A stretch of DNA of 64,000 nt, taken from assembly GCF_025200925.1 (NCBI RefSeq), contig NZ_CP104174.1, forward strand, positions 3,224,001 through 3,288,000, read 5' to 3'. Made by a program: the position numbers and the translations under genes. The notes below the pieces were generated by a model, which was not told the origin of the DNA, did not search any database, and worked only from the letters and a program-made list of their open reading frames with translations. Origin of the DNA: Bradyrhizobium sp. CB1015 (GTDB taxonomy: Bacteria > Pseudomonadota > Alphaproteobacteria > Rhizobiales > Xanthobacteraceae). Shown piece after piece: positions 55,001 to 63,216 of this stretch. Every line of letters begins with the position of its first letter. Within the stretch, counting starts at the first letter, position 1.

Positions 55001-55250
55001 CGCGGACGGGCCGAAAACCTATGTGCAGCACGTGCTCGCGGCGCAGAAGGACAAAGTCTGGCCGCTGATCGAGCAGGGCGCGATCGTCTATGTTTGCGGC
55101 GATGGCGCGAAGATGGAGCCGGACGTGAAGGCCGCGCTCGTCGCGATCCACCGCGAGAAGAGCGGCAGCGATGCTGCTGCCAGCGCGCGCTGGATCGAGG
55201 AGATGGGCGCGAACAGCCGCTATGTGCTCGATGTCTGGGCAGGCGGTTAG
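52014..55250 (+). CDS. self-sufficient cytochrome P450-NADPH reductase fusion, CYP102 (P450 BM3) type
   Basis: The 1078-residue product is a natural P450-reductase fusion. The haem domain has the I-helix AGHETTSG (from 271), ExxR in LKEALRLWP and Cys413 in FGNGQRACIG. Phe92 in GDGLFT corresponds to the well-known active-site Phe87 of BM3. A linker at about 470-495 precedes an FMN flavodoxin domain starting VLYGSNLGTAEELA. An FAD/NADPH reductase follows with YYSISSSPSV, GPGTGLAPFRGFLQE and a C-terminal DVWAG. The BM3 family hydroxylates fatty acids near the end of the chain. It stands next to WS/DGAT and epoxide-hydrolase-like genes. Confidence 0.96.
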   Translation: MSSKNRLDPIPQPPTKPVVGNMLSLDAAAPVQHLTRLAKDLGPIFWLDMMGSPIVVVSGHDLVDELSDEKRFDKTVRGALRRVRAVGGDGLFTADTREPNWSKAHNILLQPFGNRAMQSYHPSMVDIAEQLVQKWERLNADDEIDVVHDMTALTLDTIGLCGFDYRFNSFYRRDYHPFVESLVRSLETIMMTRGLPFEQLWMQKRRKTLAEDVAFMNKMVDEIIAERRKSAEGIDDKKDMLAAMMTGVDRVTGEQLDDVNIRYQINTFLIAGHETTSGLLSYTLYALLKHPEILKKAYDEVDRVFGPDVNAKPTYQQVTQLTYITQILKEALRLWPPAPAYGISPLNDETIGGGKYKLRKGTFVTILVTALHRDPSVWGPNPDAFDPENFSREAEAKRPINAWKPFGNGQRACIGRGFAMHEAALALGMILQRFKLIDHQRYQMHLKETLTIKPEGFKIKVRPRADRERGAYGGPVAAASSAPKAQRQPTTRPGHNTPMLVLYGSNLGTAEELATRMADLAEINGFAVHLGPLDDYVGKLPQEGGVLIICASYNGAPPDNATQFVKWLGEDLPKDAFAGVRYAVFGCGNSDWAATYQSVPRFIDEQLSKHGARAVYPRGEGDARSDLDGQFQKWFPAAAQVATKEFGIDWNFTRTAEDDPLYAIEPVAVTAVNTIVAQGGAVAMKVLVNDELQNKAGPHPSDRSTRHIEVQLPADVAYRVGDHLSVVPRNDPTLVDSVARRFGFLPADQIRLQVAEGRRAQLPVGAAVSVGRLLSEFVELQQVATRKQIQIMAEHTRCPVTKPKLLAFVGEEAGPLERYRSEILAKRRSVFDLLLDYPACELPFHVYLEMLSLLAPRYYSISSSPSVDPARCSVTVGVVEGPAASGRGTYKGICSNYLANRRAGDTIYATVRETKAGFRLPDDPTVPIIMIGPGTGLAPFRGFLQERAARKAKGAALGPSMLFFGCRHPDQDFLYAEELKALAASGITELFTAFSRADGPKTYVQHVLAAQKDKVWPLIEQGAIVYVCGDGAKMEPDVKAALVAIHREKSGSDAAASARWIEEMGANSRYVLDVWAGG

Positions 55251-55267
55251 CCGGAGCCCCGGTGCTG

Positions 55268-55351
55268 TAGCCTGGATGGAGCGAAGCGAAATTCGGGCTG
55301 TCTTTCCGCGGATAAACGTTTCCCGGATTGCGCTGCGCTCCATCCGGGCTA
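55268..55351. repeat. dispersed palindromic element, family E
   Basis: TAGCCTGGATGGAGCG at the left and its near complement CGCTCCATCCGGGCTA at the right bracket a central CCGCGG. It lies between the P450 fusion and the spermidine-synthase-like gene; only one copy is seen in this window. Confidence 0.75.
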
Positions 55352-55378
55352 AGAGGTGAATCGTGCTAAAGCACTCCC

Positions 55379-56053
55379 ATGATTCCCTGGGAAAAGCTCG
55401 CCACCGCCAAAATCCCCGGTTCCGACGAGGAGCTCCGCCTGATGCGGCGGGGCAAGGAGTTCTCCATCAAGCTCGGTACCAACGAGCTCATGAACAGCCG
55501 CCTGTCGGGATCGGAAGCGGCGCTCGCAACGCTTGCCGCGAAGCAGATCGAGAAAGTCGCAAAACCCGTCGTTCTCATCGGCGGTCTCGGCATGGGTTTT
55601 ACGCTACGCGCGGCGCTGGCCGTGCTCGGAGCCCAGGCGAAGATCGTCGTCTCCGAGCTGGTCCCGTCGGTCGTCGCCTGGGCGCGCGGCCCGATGGCGG
55701 AGGTCTTCGGCGACAGTCTCGATGATGCCAGGGTGAGCATTCGCGAGATCGATGTTGGTGAAGTCATCCGGGCGAAGCGTTCGGCCTTCGACGCCATCCT
55801 GCTTGACGTCGACAACGGGCCGGAGGGTCTGACCCGGAAGGGCAATGACGCGCTCTACGATGCGAGCGGGCTGCAGGCTGCGAAGAAGGCGCTGCGGCCG
55901 GACGGCGTGCTCGCGGTCTGGTCGTCGGGACCCAATCCGGCGTTCACAGGGCGCCTCAAGCGTGCCGGCTTCGACGTCAACGAGGTCAACGTTCGCGCCA
56001 CCGGCAGAGGCGGCGGCGCGCGCCACGTGATCTGGATCGCGCGGAAGGGCTAG
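55379..56053 (+). CDS. spermidine-synthase-like methyltransferase-fold protein
   Basis: The 224-residue product has a Rossmann-like nucleotide region: PVVLIGGLGMGFTLRAAL, an acidic ligand in VVSELVPSVVAWARG, and an Asp in AILLDVDNGPEGL. This matches the polyamine/SAM-dependent synthase superfamily, but the C-terminal substrate part is short. The N terminus MIPWEKLATAKIPG is unlike true spermidine synthases. The substrate is unknown. It is convergent with the NTF2-like gene, 14 bases apart. Confidence 0.72.
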   Translation: MIPWEKLATAKIPGSDEELRLMRRGKEFSIKLGTNELMNSRLSGSEAALATLAAKQIEKVAKPVVLIGGLGMGFTLRAALAVLGAQAKIVVSELVPSVVAWARGPMAEVFGDSLDDARVSIREIDVGEVIRAKRSAFDAILLDVDNGPEGLTRKGNDALYDASGLQAAKKALRPDGVLAVWSSGPNPAFTGRLKRAGFDVNEVNVRATGRGGGARHVIWIARKG

Positions 56054-56067
56054 GCTGCGCCCCAAGG

Positions 56068-56529
56068 CTAGAACATCGTGTTGCCGTTCGCCGGGTTTTC
56101 AGGAATCTCCTGAACGACGTCCCAATGCTCGACGATCTTGCCGTTCTCCAGCTTGAAGATGTCCACGATCGCGCGGCCCCTGGTGCCGGGCTCGCGAACG
56201 GAGTGGACGTGCAGGATGACGAAGTCGCCCTCCGCGAAGCTGCGCTTGATCTCGCTGCGCGAGTTCGGAAACTTCTCGCGCAGGAAGCCGATGAACTTCC
56301 GGAAACCGTCCGGGCCATCGGGGGCGGTTGGATTGTGCTGGACGTAACGGTTGCCGACATAGGCGAGGGCGGCGTCGGCATCCTTCTGGTTGAGGCCTTT
56401 TTCATAGAAGGCCAGCACGGTTTGGCGGTTGGCTTCTTCCTGCGCGCTGGCGGCCATCGCGGCGCTGCCGGCGAGAGACAACATGAGAAGGGCGGCCATC
56501 ATTGCCGCAGATCGAATGATGAAATGCAT
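56068..56529 (-). CDS. secreted SnoaL/NTF2-like protein
   Basis: The 153-residue product has a signal peptide (MHFIIRSAAMMAALLML...SAAMAA) and a SnoaL-like fold: QTVLAFYEKGLNQKDADAAL, YVQHNPTAPDGPDGF, IVDIFKLENGKIVEHWDVVQ. The last blocks are typical of a family of periplasmic NTF2-like proteins. The start has CGGAG five bases upstream; the frame open to 56613 is not used. The activity is unknown. Confidence 0.82.
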   Translation of the reverse strand: MHFIIRSAAMMAALLMLSLAGSAAMAASAQEEANRQTVLAFYEKGLNQKDADAALAYVGNRYVQHNPTAPDGPDGFRKFIGFLREKFPNSRSEIKRSFAEGDFVILHVHSVREPGTRGRAIVDIFKLENGKIVEHWDVVQEIPENPANGNTMF

Positions 56530-56651
56530 GTGAGCTCCGAGAGGCCGCAGCCCCTGTTTGGCGTTTGAGGCGGCCTGTATAGCCTTCATCGGGGCCCCAG
56601 TTAAGACAGGCACCGGCAGCTCACATGGTCACCGGGAGGAGACCGGCCGGC

Positions 56652-57566
<915 letters not shown>

Positions 57567-57728
57567 GGGTCCCTCCTGCTGACCGATGCTGTATCGCACG
57601 GTTTCGTTCCGCGAAGAAGCGGCGTGTCCGACGCTGCGCCCGCTGCTTGCCGGTTGACCGGCACCGCGCAACGGTGTGGTATGGCGCGACAAGAAGGGTG
57701 CAAAGCCCTCCGCATTGGGAGGACGCTG

Positions 57729-58109
57729 ATGACCGACAAGAACACCGATCCGGTCGCCTTGTGGCAGAAGATGGTTGGCGAAATGGAGAAGGGTTTCAAC
57801 TCCTTCGCGACCAAGGCGATGGAGACGCCCGAATTCTCGCAGGCCATGAACCGCGCCGGCGGCGTTGCTGCAGGTGCTCAGAAGCAGTTCGGCGATCTCA
57901 TGGAGAAATACCTGCTCTCGATGAACCTGCCGAGCCGCGAGCAGATGACCGGCATCGCGGAACGGCTCCAGTCGATCGAAGGCCAGCTCGGCGAGATCAA
58001 GTCGATGCTGAGCCAGATGTCGGCCAATTCGGGCGCGCCGCAACCCGGCGCCGCGCCGCGGCCGCCGCGCACCAAACGTCCGCCGTCCGAAGGCGGAGAC
58101 CAAAAATGA
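57729..58109 (+). CDS. phaE: short PhaE-like subunit of a class III-type PHA synthase
   Basis: The 126-residue product has a helical N-terminal half (DPVALWQKMVGEMEKGFNSF) and a later segment MNLPSREQMTGIAERLQSIE. The latter resembles the C-terminal motif of PhaE proteins, and a Pro-rich basic tail follows. Known class III PhaE subunits are about three times longer, while class IV PhaR subunits are nearer in size. GGGAGG precedes the ATG. It overlaps phaC by ATGA. It probably binds and activates PhaC at the granule surface. Confidence 0.78.
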   Translation: MTDKNTDPVALWQKMVGEMEKGFNSFATKAMETPEFSQAMNRAGGVAAGAQKQFGDLMEKYLLSMNLPSREQMTGIAERLQSIEGQLGEIKSMLSQMSANSGAPQPGAAPRPPRTKRPPSEGGDQK

Positions 58110-59188
58110 ACGCGCCGGCGGGACTTGATCTTGCGTCGATCCCGGAGCGCATCCAGTCCGAGGTGCAGCGCGCGATTCAGCGCAGCATCAAGGGCGTCGA
58201 ATATTTCTCGACCTCGGGCCCCTCGCTCGGCTCGACGCCAAAGGACGTTCTGCACTCGCGCGGAACCATGAGCCTCTATCACTACCGGCCGATGACGGAC
58301 GAGATCTACCGCGTGCCGGTGCTGATCGTGATGGCAACCACGAACCGCGGCTACATTCTCGACCTCGTGCCCGGCCAGAGCTTCATCGAGTTCCTGCTGA
58401 AACGCGGCTACGACGTCTACATGCTGGATTGGAGCGCGCCGCGGCCGGAGGAGAAGAGCCTGCGCATGGAGGACTACGTCCTCGACTTCATCCCCGATTG
58501 CGTCCGCCGCGTACAGGCCGATTCCGGCGAGCAGGATGTTTCCATCATCGGCTATTGCTTCGGTGGCGTGCTGTCGCTGCTCTACGGCTCGATCCACCAG
58601 GACGGGCCGATGAAGAACCTGATCTGCTTCACCACGCCGATCGATTTCCGCGAGATGAAGCTGTTCTCGAATTTCTCCGACCGCCGCTATTTCGACGTCG
58701 ACCACCTCGTCGACAGCGTCGGCAACGTGCCGCCGGAGATGATCCTGTCCTCGTTCGAGATGCTGCGCCCGGCCTCGCGCGCGGTGAGCCAGATCCAGCT
58801 CTGGGAAAACATCTGGAACGACGAGTTCGTGAAGTCGTACCGCATGTTCGACCGCTGGGCGACCGACACGCTGCCGCTCGCCGGCGAATATTTCCGCACC
58901 ATCACCAAGGACCTGATGTGGGACAACAAGCTGTTCAACGACACCATGTCGGTCGGCGGCCGTGCGGCCAAGCTCGAGAACATCACGGTGCCGACCCTGC
59001 ATGCGGTCGCAGAGCACGATCACATCGTGCCCTATGAGGCCGCCAAGCACCTGATCCCAAAGGTCGGCTCGACTGACAAGGAAGAGGTGATCCTGAAGGG
59101 CGGTCACGTCTCTCTCGTTGCCGGCGCCAACGCGGTGAAGCGGCTGTGGCCGAAACTGGATTCCTGGCTGGGAAAGAGATCGATATGA
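58106..59188 (+). CDS. phaC: class III-type polyhydroxyalkanoate synthase, catalytic subunit
   Basis: The 360-residue product has the size of class III/IV PhaC. The catalytic cysteine C151 lies in the lipase-like box GYCFGG, with the general-base His334 in GGHVSLV and Asp305 in AEHDHIVPYE. The conserved tryptophan-rich segment IQLWENIWNDEFV follows the family pattern. It polymerises (R)-3-hydroxyacyl-CoA with a partner subunit, the PhaE-like protein encoded just before it. Its own stop overlaps the GNAT gene, so the three are one operon. Confidence 0.92.
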   Translation: MNAPAGLDLASIPERIQSEVQRAIQRSIKGVEYFSTSGPSLGSTPKDVLHSRGTMSLYHYRPMTDEIYRVPVLIVMATTNRGYILDLVPGQSFIEFLLKRGYDVYMLDWSAPRPEEKSLRMEDYVLDFIPDCVRRVQADSGEQDVSIIGYCFGGVLSLLYGSIHQDGPMKNLICFTTPIDFREMKLFSNFSDRRYFDVDHLVDSVGNVPPEMILSSFEMLRPASRAVSQIQLWENIWNDEFVKSYRMFDRWATDTLPLAGEYFRTITKDLMWDNKLFNDTMSVGGRAAKLENITVPTLHAVAEHDHIVPYEAAKHLIPKVGSTDKEEVILKGGHVSLVAGANAVKRLWPKLDSWLGKRSI

Positions 59189-59778
59189 GCGAGCAGCGTT
59201 CCTATCCGCGCCACGTCAAGACCGACGCCGGCGCTATTGAGATCCGCCTGATGTCGCCCGCCGACGAGGCTGCGGTGCTGGCCTTCGGCAAGGCCCTGCC
59301 GACCCACGATTTGTTGTTCCTGCCACGCAACATCAGCGAACCGAAGGTGCTGTCGGCCTGGGTCAAGGAGATCGAGCGCGGAGCGATTCAGAGCCTGCTC
59401 GCGGTCAGAGAGGGCAGGGTCGTCGGTTGCGGCACGCTGGTGCGCGATCCTCATTCCTGGTCGCCTCATGTCGGTGAGATCCGCATGGTGGTTTCGCCCG
59501 AGGTCCGCGGCAAGGGCGTGGGCAAGGCGCTGTCGCAGGAGACCTTTGCCCTCGCGCTCGGGGCGGGCCTGGAAAAGCTGTCGGTCCAGATGACGGTGGA
59601 TCAGCAGGCTGCGATCGCCCTGTTCGAGAGCCTCGGCTTCAAGGCCGAGGCCCTGCTGCGGGACCATGTGCGGGACGTCGACGGCAAGACCCACGACATC
59701 GTCGTGCTCGGCCACAACGTCGCGCAGGTCCAGGCTCAGATGGAGGCCTATGGGCTGCCAGGCGCCGTCCAGCACTAG
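59185..59778 (+). CDS. GNAT family N-acetyltransferase
   Basis: The 197-residue product has the GNAT core, with acetyl-CoA-binding VSPEVRGKGVGKALSQ and the C-terminal LFESLGFKAEALLRDHV. The start overlaps the PhaC stop (ATGA), and GGGAAAGAG is near. This is an unexpected partner for a PHA synthase; the substrate could be a protein, an aminoacyl compound or a small amine. Confidence 0.87.
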   Translation: MSEQRSYPRHVKTDAGAIEIRLMSPADEAAVLAFGKALPTHDLLFLPRNISEPKVLSAWVKEIERGAIQSLLAVREGRVVGCGTLVRDPHSWSPHVGEIRMVVSPEVRGKGVGKALSQETFALALGAGLEKLSVQMTVDQQAAIALFESLGFKAEALLRDHVRDVDGKTHDIVVLGHNVAQVQAQMEAYGLPGAVQH

Positions 59779-59832
59779 CAGGGTCCGGCATTAGGGCCGG
59801 ATCGGGCCGATCACTGGGCTCTCCTGACTAGC

Positions 59833-59850
59833 GAGGCATCACGATGCCTC
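59833..59850 (+). terminator. hairpin after the phaE-phaC-GNAT operon
   Basis: GAGGCATC and GATGCCTC form a perfect 8-bp stem with a 2-base loop (AC). Only a weak T-run (TCGTT) follows, so termination is possible but not certain. Confidence 0.45.
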
Positions 59851-59862
59851 TCGTTAAGGCTC

Positions 59863-59902
59863 ATCACGATTTCGTGATATCGCAGTGCAATATGAATATT
59901 GC
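59863..59902. promoter_or_regulatory. two perfect palindromes upstream of the phasin gene
   Basis: ATCACGATTTCGTGAT at 59863-59878 and GCAATATGAATATTGC at 59887-59902 are both perfect 7-bp-arm inverted repeats, with centres 24 bases apart (just over two helical turns). The second overlaps the -35 region. They are candidate sites for a granule-associated regulator of the PhaR/AniA type. Confidence 0.55.
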
Positions 59903-59929
59903 GACGCACAATTGACCGTGCCATATAAG
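59899..59929 (+). promoter_or_regulatory. candidate phasin promoter
   Basis: TATAAG at 59924-59929 matches the -10 consensus at five of six positions. The best -35 candidate is TTGCGA, 19 bases upstream, which is longer than optimal. The start codon lies about 70 bases downstream. Confidence 0.35.
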
Positions 59930-59998
59930 ACGTGCCCCGGGCCAATGCGGACGGGGTGAGCCCATAGCTCAGACCATTGAGGATGGAGAGAACCCCCC

Positions 59999-60454
59999 AT
60001 GACCACTGAAACCAACACCGCTTTCGAGGGCTTCAAGGACGCTTTCAAGAACATCCAGAACCTGGAAGTTCCCGAGGCCGCCCGCGAATTCGTCAAGAAG
60101 ACTGCCAACACCGCCAAGGACCGTGCTGCCGAGGTGTTCGCTGGCTCCGAGCGCGTGACCGCCGCCGTCGAGAACGCGGTGACCGAGTCGGTCACCGAGG
60201 CCGGCAAGATCAGCCGCAACATCCAGCAGGCGATCTATGAGGACGCCGAGGCGTTCTTCTCGGGCATCGACAAGCTCGCATCCGCCAAGTCGGTCAGCGA
60301 AGCCGTCGAGATCCAGTCGAGCCTGCTCCGCTCCCGCGGCGAAGTGTTCGTCTCGCGCGCCAAGGCGACCGCCGACTATCTCGGCAAGCTCGCCGCCAAC
60401 GGTGCGAAGTCCGCTCAGGACAATTTCGCCAAGGTCTACACCAAGACCGCCTGA
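59999..60454 (+). CDS. phasin (PHA granule-associated protein)
   Basis: The 151-residue product is a helical, Ala-rich granule-surface protein with the phasin pattern: EGFKDAFKNIQNLEVPEAAR, ERVTAAVENAVTESV and LLRSRGEVFVSRAKATADYL. No signal peptide or membrane segment is seen. It coats polyhydroxyalkanoate granules, stabilises them and may affect their number. GGAGAG precedes the ATG. A strong terminator follows and two palindromes and a TATAAG lie upstream, so it is a well-bounded single-gene unit. It lies 220 bases from the phaE/phaC/GNAT operon. Confidence 0.92.
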   Translation: MTTETNTAFEGFKDAFKNIQNLEVPEAAREFVKKTANTAKDRAAEVFAGSERVTAAVENAVTESVTEAGKISRNIQQAIYEDAEAFFSGIDKLASAKSVSEAVEIQSSLLRSRGEVFVSRAKATADYLGKLAANGAKSAQDNFAKVYTKTA

Positions 60455-60483
60455 TCTGGCGCCTGAGCACAAACTGAATTTGA

Positions 60484-60509
60484 GGCCCGCTTCGGCGGGC
60501 CTTTTGTTT
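60484..60509 (+). terminator. intrinsic terminator after the phasin gene
   Basis: GGCCCGC and GCGGGCC pair around a TTCG tetraloop and are followed by TTTTGTTT. Confidence 0.92.
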
Positions 60510-60518
60510 GATTTGCGT

Positions 60519-60641
60519 TCCCCGGATGCAGTGCAGCGCGCCGCATTTGCGGCGTGATGCACTGCTGATCCGGGGTCCATCGGCTTGCTGGGTCCCGGCT
60601 CTGCGGCGCATCGCTTTGCGACGCACCGCGTCCGGGACACG
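60519..60641. repeat. dispersed palindromic element, family D copy 4
   Basis: The left half carries GCAGTGCA/TGCACTGC and CGCCGCA-type hairpins, and the right end GCGTCCGGGACACG matches the right end of the other family D copies. The left end is diverged (TTCCCCGGATG). It lies between the phasin terminator and the DUF445 gene. Confidence 0.7.
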
Positions 60642-60668
60642 TGGAGGTCGGCACGCTAAGTTTGCGTC

Positions 60669-61955
60669 ATGGCGATTCAAAGCACCTTCTCCTTCGACGC
60701 CCCCGGCGATGCCGAACGCGCGGCCGAGCTCCGCCGCGTCAAGGCGCTGGCGACTCTGGTGCTGGCCTCGACGCTGGCACTGTTTGTCGTCGCAAAGTGG
60801 CTGCTGCCCGTGCATCCGGTGTTCGGCTTCATTGCTGCCTTCGCCGAAGCGGCGACCATCGGCGGGCTCGCCGATTGGTATGCCGTGGTGGCGCTGTTCA
60901 AGCGGCCGCTCGGCCTGCCGATCCCTCACACCGCGATCATCCAGAGCAACCAGGCCCGCATCGCCGACAAACTCGGCGAATTCATCCAGGTACATTTCCT
61001 CGAGGCGGGTCCCGTCGAGGCCAAGCTGAAGGAGATCGACTTCGGCTCCTTCGTTGCCGACTGGCTGCGCGACCGCAAGCGCAGTGACGACCTCGCGCGC
61101 TTTGCGCTGCGTCTGTTGCCGGAGGCGGTGTCCGCAACCGAAAGCTCCGGCCTGATGACGTTCATCATCCGCCGCATGTCATCGCAGCTCCAGGCGATCG
61201 ACCTTGCGCCGCTCGCGGCGGGCACCCTGCGTGGCTTCGTGGCGGAAGGGCGGCACCAGATCCTGTTCGACGATCTCCTGCGCGTGATGCACGAGACGCT
61301 GAACCAGAAGGAAACGATGGCGATGATCCGCGAGAAGGTGCGCGCGGAATTGCCGACCCTGCTCAAGCTCTATCGCGCCGACAAGTTTCTGGTGAACAAG
61401 ATCGTGGCCTCCGCCACCGCCTTCTTCAACGAAGTGCGCAGCGATCCCAAGCATCCGTTCCGCGGCGAGTTCGACCGCATGGTGCTGAGCTTCGTCGACC
61501 GGCTCGGCACCGACCAAGCCTATATCGACCGCATCGACGGCCTGAAGCGCGATCTGCTGGCGCGGCCGGAGCTTGCCGACCTTGCCCGCACCGTCTGGGC
61601 CAACACCCGCTCCTTCATCGAGCGCAGCGCGAGCGGCGAGACGCAGGTGCTGCAACATCATCTCGCAGGGATGTTCGTCTCGGCTGGCGAGGCGCTCGCC
61701 AGCGATGCCGAGCTGCGCGGCGAGATCAACAAGGGTCTCGTGACCGTGCTGCGCAGCTTCGTCGCGGATCAGAAGAGCGGCGTGTCGACCTTCATCTCCG
61801 ATCAGGTCAAGGCGTGGAATATGACGCAGCTGATTTCGCTGATCGAGATCAACATCGGCCGCGACCTGCAATACATCCGCTTCAACGGCTCATTGATCGG
61901 CGGGCTCGCCGGGCTCGGGCTCTACACCGTAGAATCCCTGCTCCGATTGTTGTGA
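60669..61955 (+). CDS. DUF445 family membrane protein (YjiN-like)
   Basis: The 428-residue product has a membrane segment at about 35-55 (LVLASTLALFVVAKWLLP), the family block GLADWYAVVALFKRPLGLPIPHT, a long helical middle part and a hydrophobic C terminus (GSLIGGLAGLGLYTVESLLRLL cut here: GGLAGLGLYTVESLL). The family is widespread and its function is unknown, with membrane attachment at both ends. No ribosome site is strong. Confidence 0.86.
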   Translation: MAIQSTFSFDAPGDAERAAELRRVKALATLVLASTLALFVVAKWLLPVHPVFGFIAAFAEAATIGGLADWYAVVALFKRPLGLPIPHTAIIQSNQARIADKLGEFIQVHFLEAGPVEAKLKEIDFGSFVADWLRDRKRSDDLARFALRLLPEAVSATESSGLMTFIIRRMSSQLQAIDLAPLAAGTLRGFVAEGRHQILFDDLLRVMHETLNQKETMAMIREKVRAELPTLLKLYRADKFLVNKIVASATAFFNEVRSDPKHPFRGEFDRMVLSFVDRLGTDQAYIDRIDGLKRDLLARPELADLARTVWANTRSFIERSASGETQVLQHHLAGMFVSAGEALASDAELRGEINKGLVTVLRSFVADQKSGVSTFISDQVKAWNMTQLISLIEINIGRDLQYIRFNGSLIGGLAGLGLYTVESLLRLL

Positions 61956-62157
61956 CTTTTGCGTCACGGCCGTTAGCATTAACGCGCGGGCCTATTGTCG
62001 CCTGGCGTCTCTCCCGCTTGAATATCGGGAACCGGCCGCCTAGCTGATTCATGTTGCGCTGCGGAACGATCAAGAAGCCGGTGCATTGGAATTCATGCCG
62101 TTTTGCCGGTCTCGCTGCCGGCGGCCTTTCCAGGAATTCTTCCCAGGGGAAACATTG

Positions 62158-62928
62158 ATGACCGCAACTGCCCAGACGCTGCGACCGCCGTCCCGCACCT
62201 TGATGTTTCTGGAGGGGCGCGCGATCCATGAGTTCGGCGCATTCCTCGGCGCCCTGCCGCTGTTGAGCCTTGCGCCGCGCGGCGATGGACATCCGGTGCT
62301 GGTGCTGCCGGGCCTCGTGGCTTCCGATGTCTCTACACGTGCGCTGCGCGCGTTTCTGACGAGCAAGGGCTATGCGGTCAGCGGCTGGCGTCAGGGGCGC
62401 AACTATGGCCTGCGCGACGGCGTGCAGGACGCGATGGTCGATCTGGTCCATGAGCTCAGCGAGACGCACGGTCGAAAGATCAGCCTGGTCGGCTGGAGCC
62501 TTGGCGGCCTCTATGCGCGCCAGCTCGCCAAGATGATGCCGGAGCGCGTGCGCCAGGTGATCACGCTCGGCAGCCCCTTCGCCGGCGATCCGCGCTCGAC
62601 CAATGCCTGGCGCGTCTACGAATGGGCGAGCGGGCGCAAGGCCGACGAGGTCGATCCCCGCTTTGGCGGCGAGCTCGCCGTGCCGCCGCCGGTGCCGACC
62701 ACTGCCATCTTCAGCCGCACCGACGGCGTCTGCGCCTGGCAGGGCTGCATGGAGAAGTCGGGCGCACAGACCGAGAGCATCGAGGTCGAAAGCAGCCATT
62801 GCGGCATGGGTCATCATCCCGTCGCGGTCTATGCCGTGGCCGATCGCCTCGCGCAGAAGGAAGGCCAGTGGCGCCCGTTCGACCGCAGCGGCTGGCGCAG
62901 CCTGGCCTATCCCGACCCGCACAGGTGA
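62158..62928 (+). CDS. alpha/beta hydrolase, lipase-like (paralogue of the gene at 48456)
   Basis: The 256-residue product has the elbow SLVGWSLGGLYAR with Ser114, the oxyanion segment HPVLVLPGLVASD and a late His-containing ESSHCGMGHHPVAV. Its N terminus MTATAQTLRPPSR is unlike that of the paralogue, but the rest aligns well by eye. AGGGGA lies about eight bases before the ATG; the frame open to 62086 is not used. The substrate is unknown. Confidence 0.8.
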   Translation: MTATAQTLRPPSRTLMFLEGRAIHEFGAFLGALPLLSLAPRGDGHPVLVLPGLVASDVSTRALRAFLTSKGYAVSGWRQGRNYGLRDGVQDAMVDLVHELSETHGRKISLVGWSLGGLYARQLAKMMPERVRQVITLGSPFAGDPRSTNAWRVYEWASGRKADEVDPRFGGELAVPPPVPTTAIFSRTDGVCAWQGCMEKSGAQTESIEVESSHCGMGHHPVAVYAVADRLAQKEGQWRPFDRSGWRSLAYPDPHR

Positions 62929-62974
62929 TCTCTTTATTCGCCTCTTCCCGCACGCGGCAGGGCAATCGCACTTG

Positions 62975-63010
62975 AATTTTCGAGAGGCCGTCAATTTTCG
63001 AGAGGCCGTC
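62975..63010. repeat. 18-bp perfect tandem duplication
   Basis: AATTTTCGAGAGGCCGTC occurs twice in succession without a mismatch. The second copy runs into the left end of the family A palindrome. Confidence 0.9.
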
Positions 63011-63092
63011 ATGCCCGGGTTTGTCCCGGGCATCCACGTTCTTTGTGCTGCGTAGACAGGCGTGGATGGCCGGGACAAACCCGGGCATGACG
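63007..63092. repeat. dispersed palindromic element, family A copy 2
   Basis: CGTCATGCCCGGG and CCCGGGCATGACG are complementary ends, and ATCCACG/CGTGGAT lie inside. The inner loop differs from copy 1 at 2848, while the arms are nearly the same. It lies between the lipase-like paralogue and the PaaX-type gene. Confidence 0.8.
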
Positions 63093-63216
63093 ACGTGGAG
63101 AGAAGTCGTCCCGATAGCCACCTTTCATATGCGATAGCCCCGCAAGCGGGGAGAAGGAGAAGACGCGTCTCCCCCGTCCATTGTCGGGCCCGCATCAAAC
63201 GCGCTAAGCCTGCCGC

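Noticed and set aside
57567..58103. Upstream half of a 483-codon minus-strand frame that ends in the hydrolase gene
   Set aside because: It runs through the phaE gene on the other strand. The GTG with AGGAGGG at 57566 gives a normal hydrolase N terminus.
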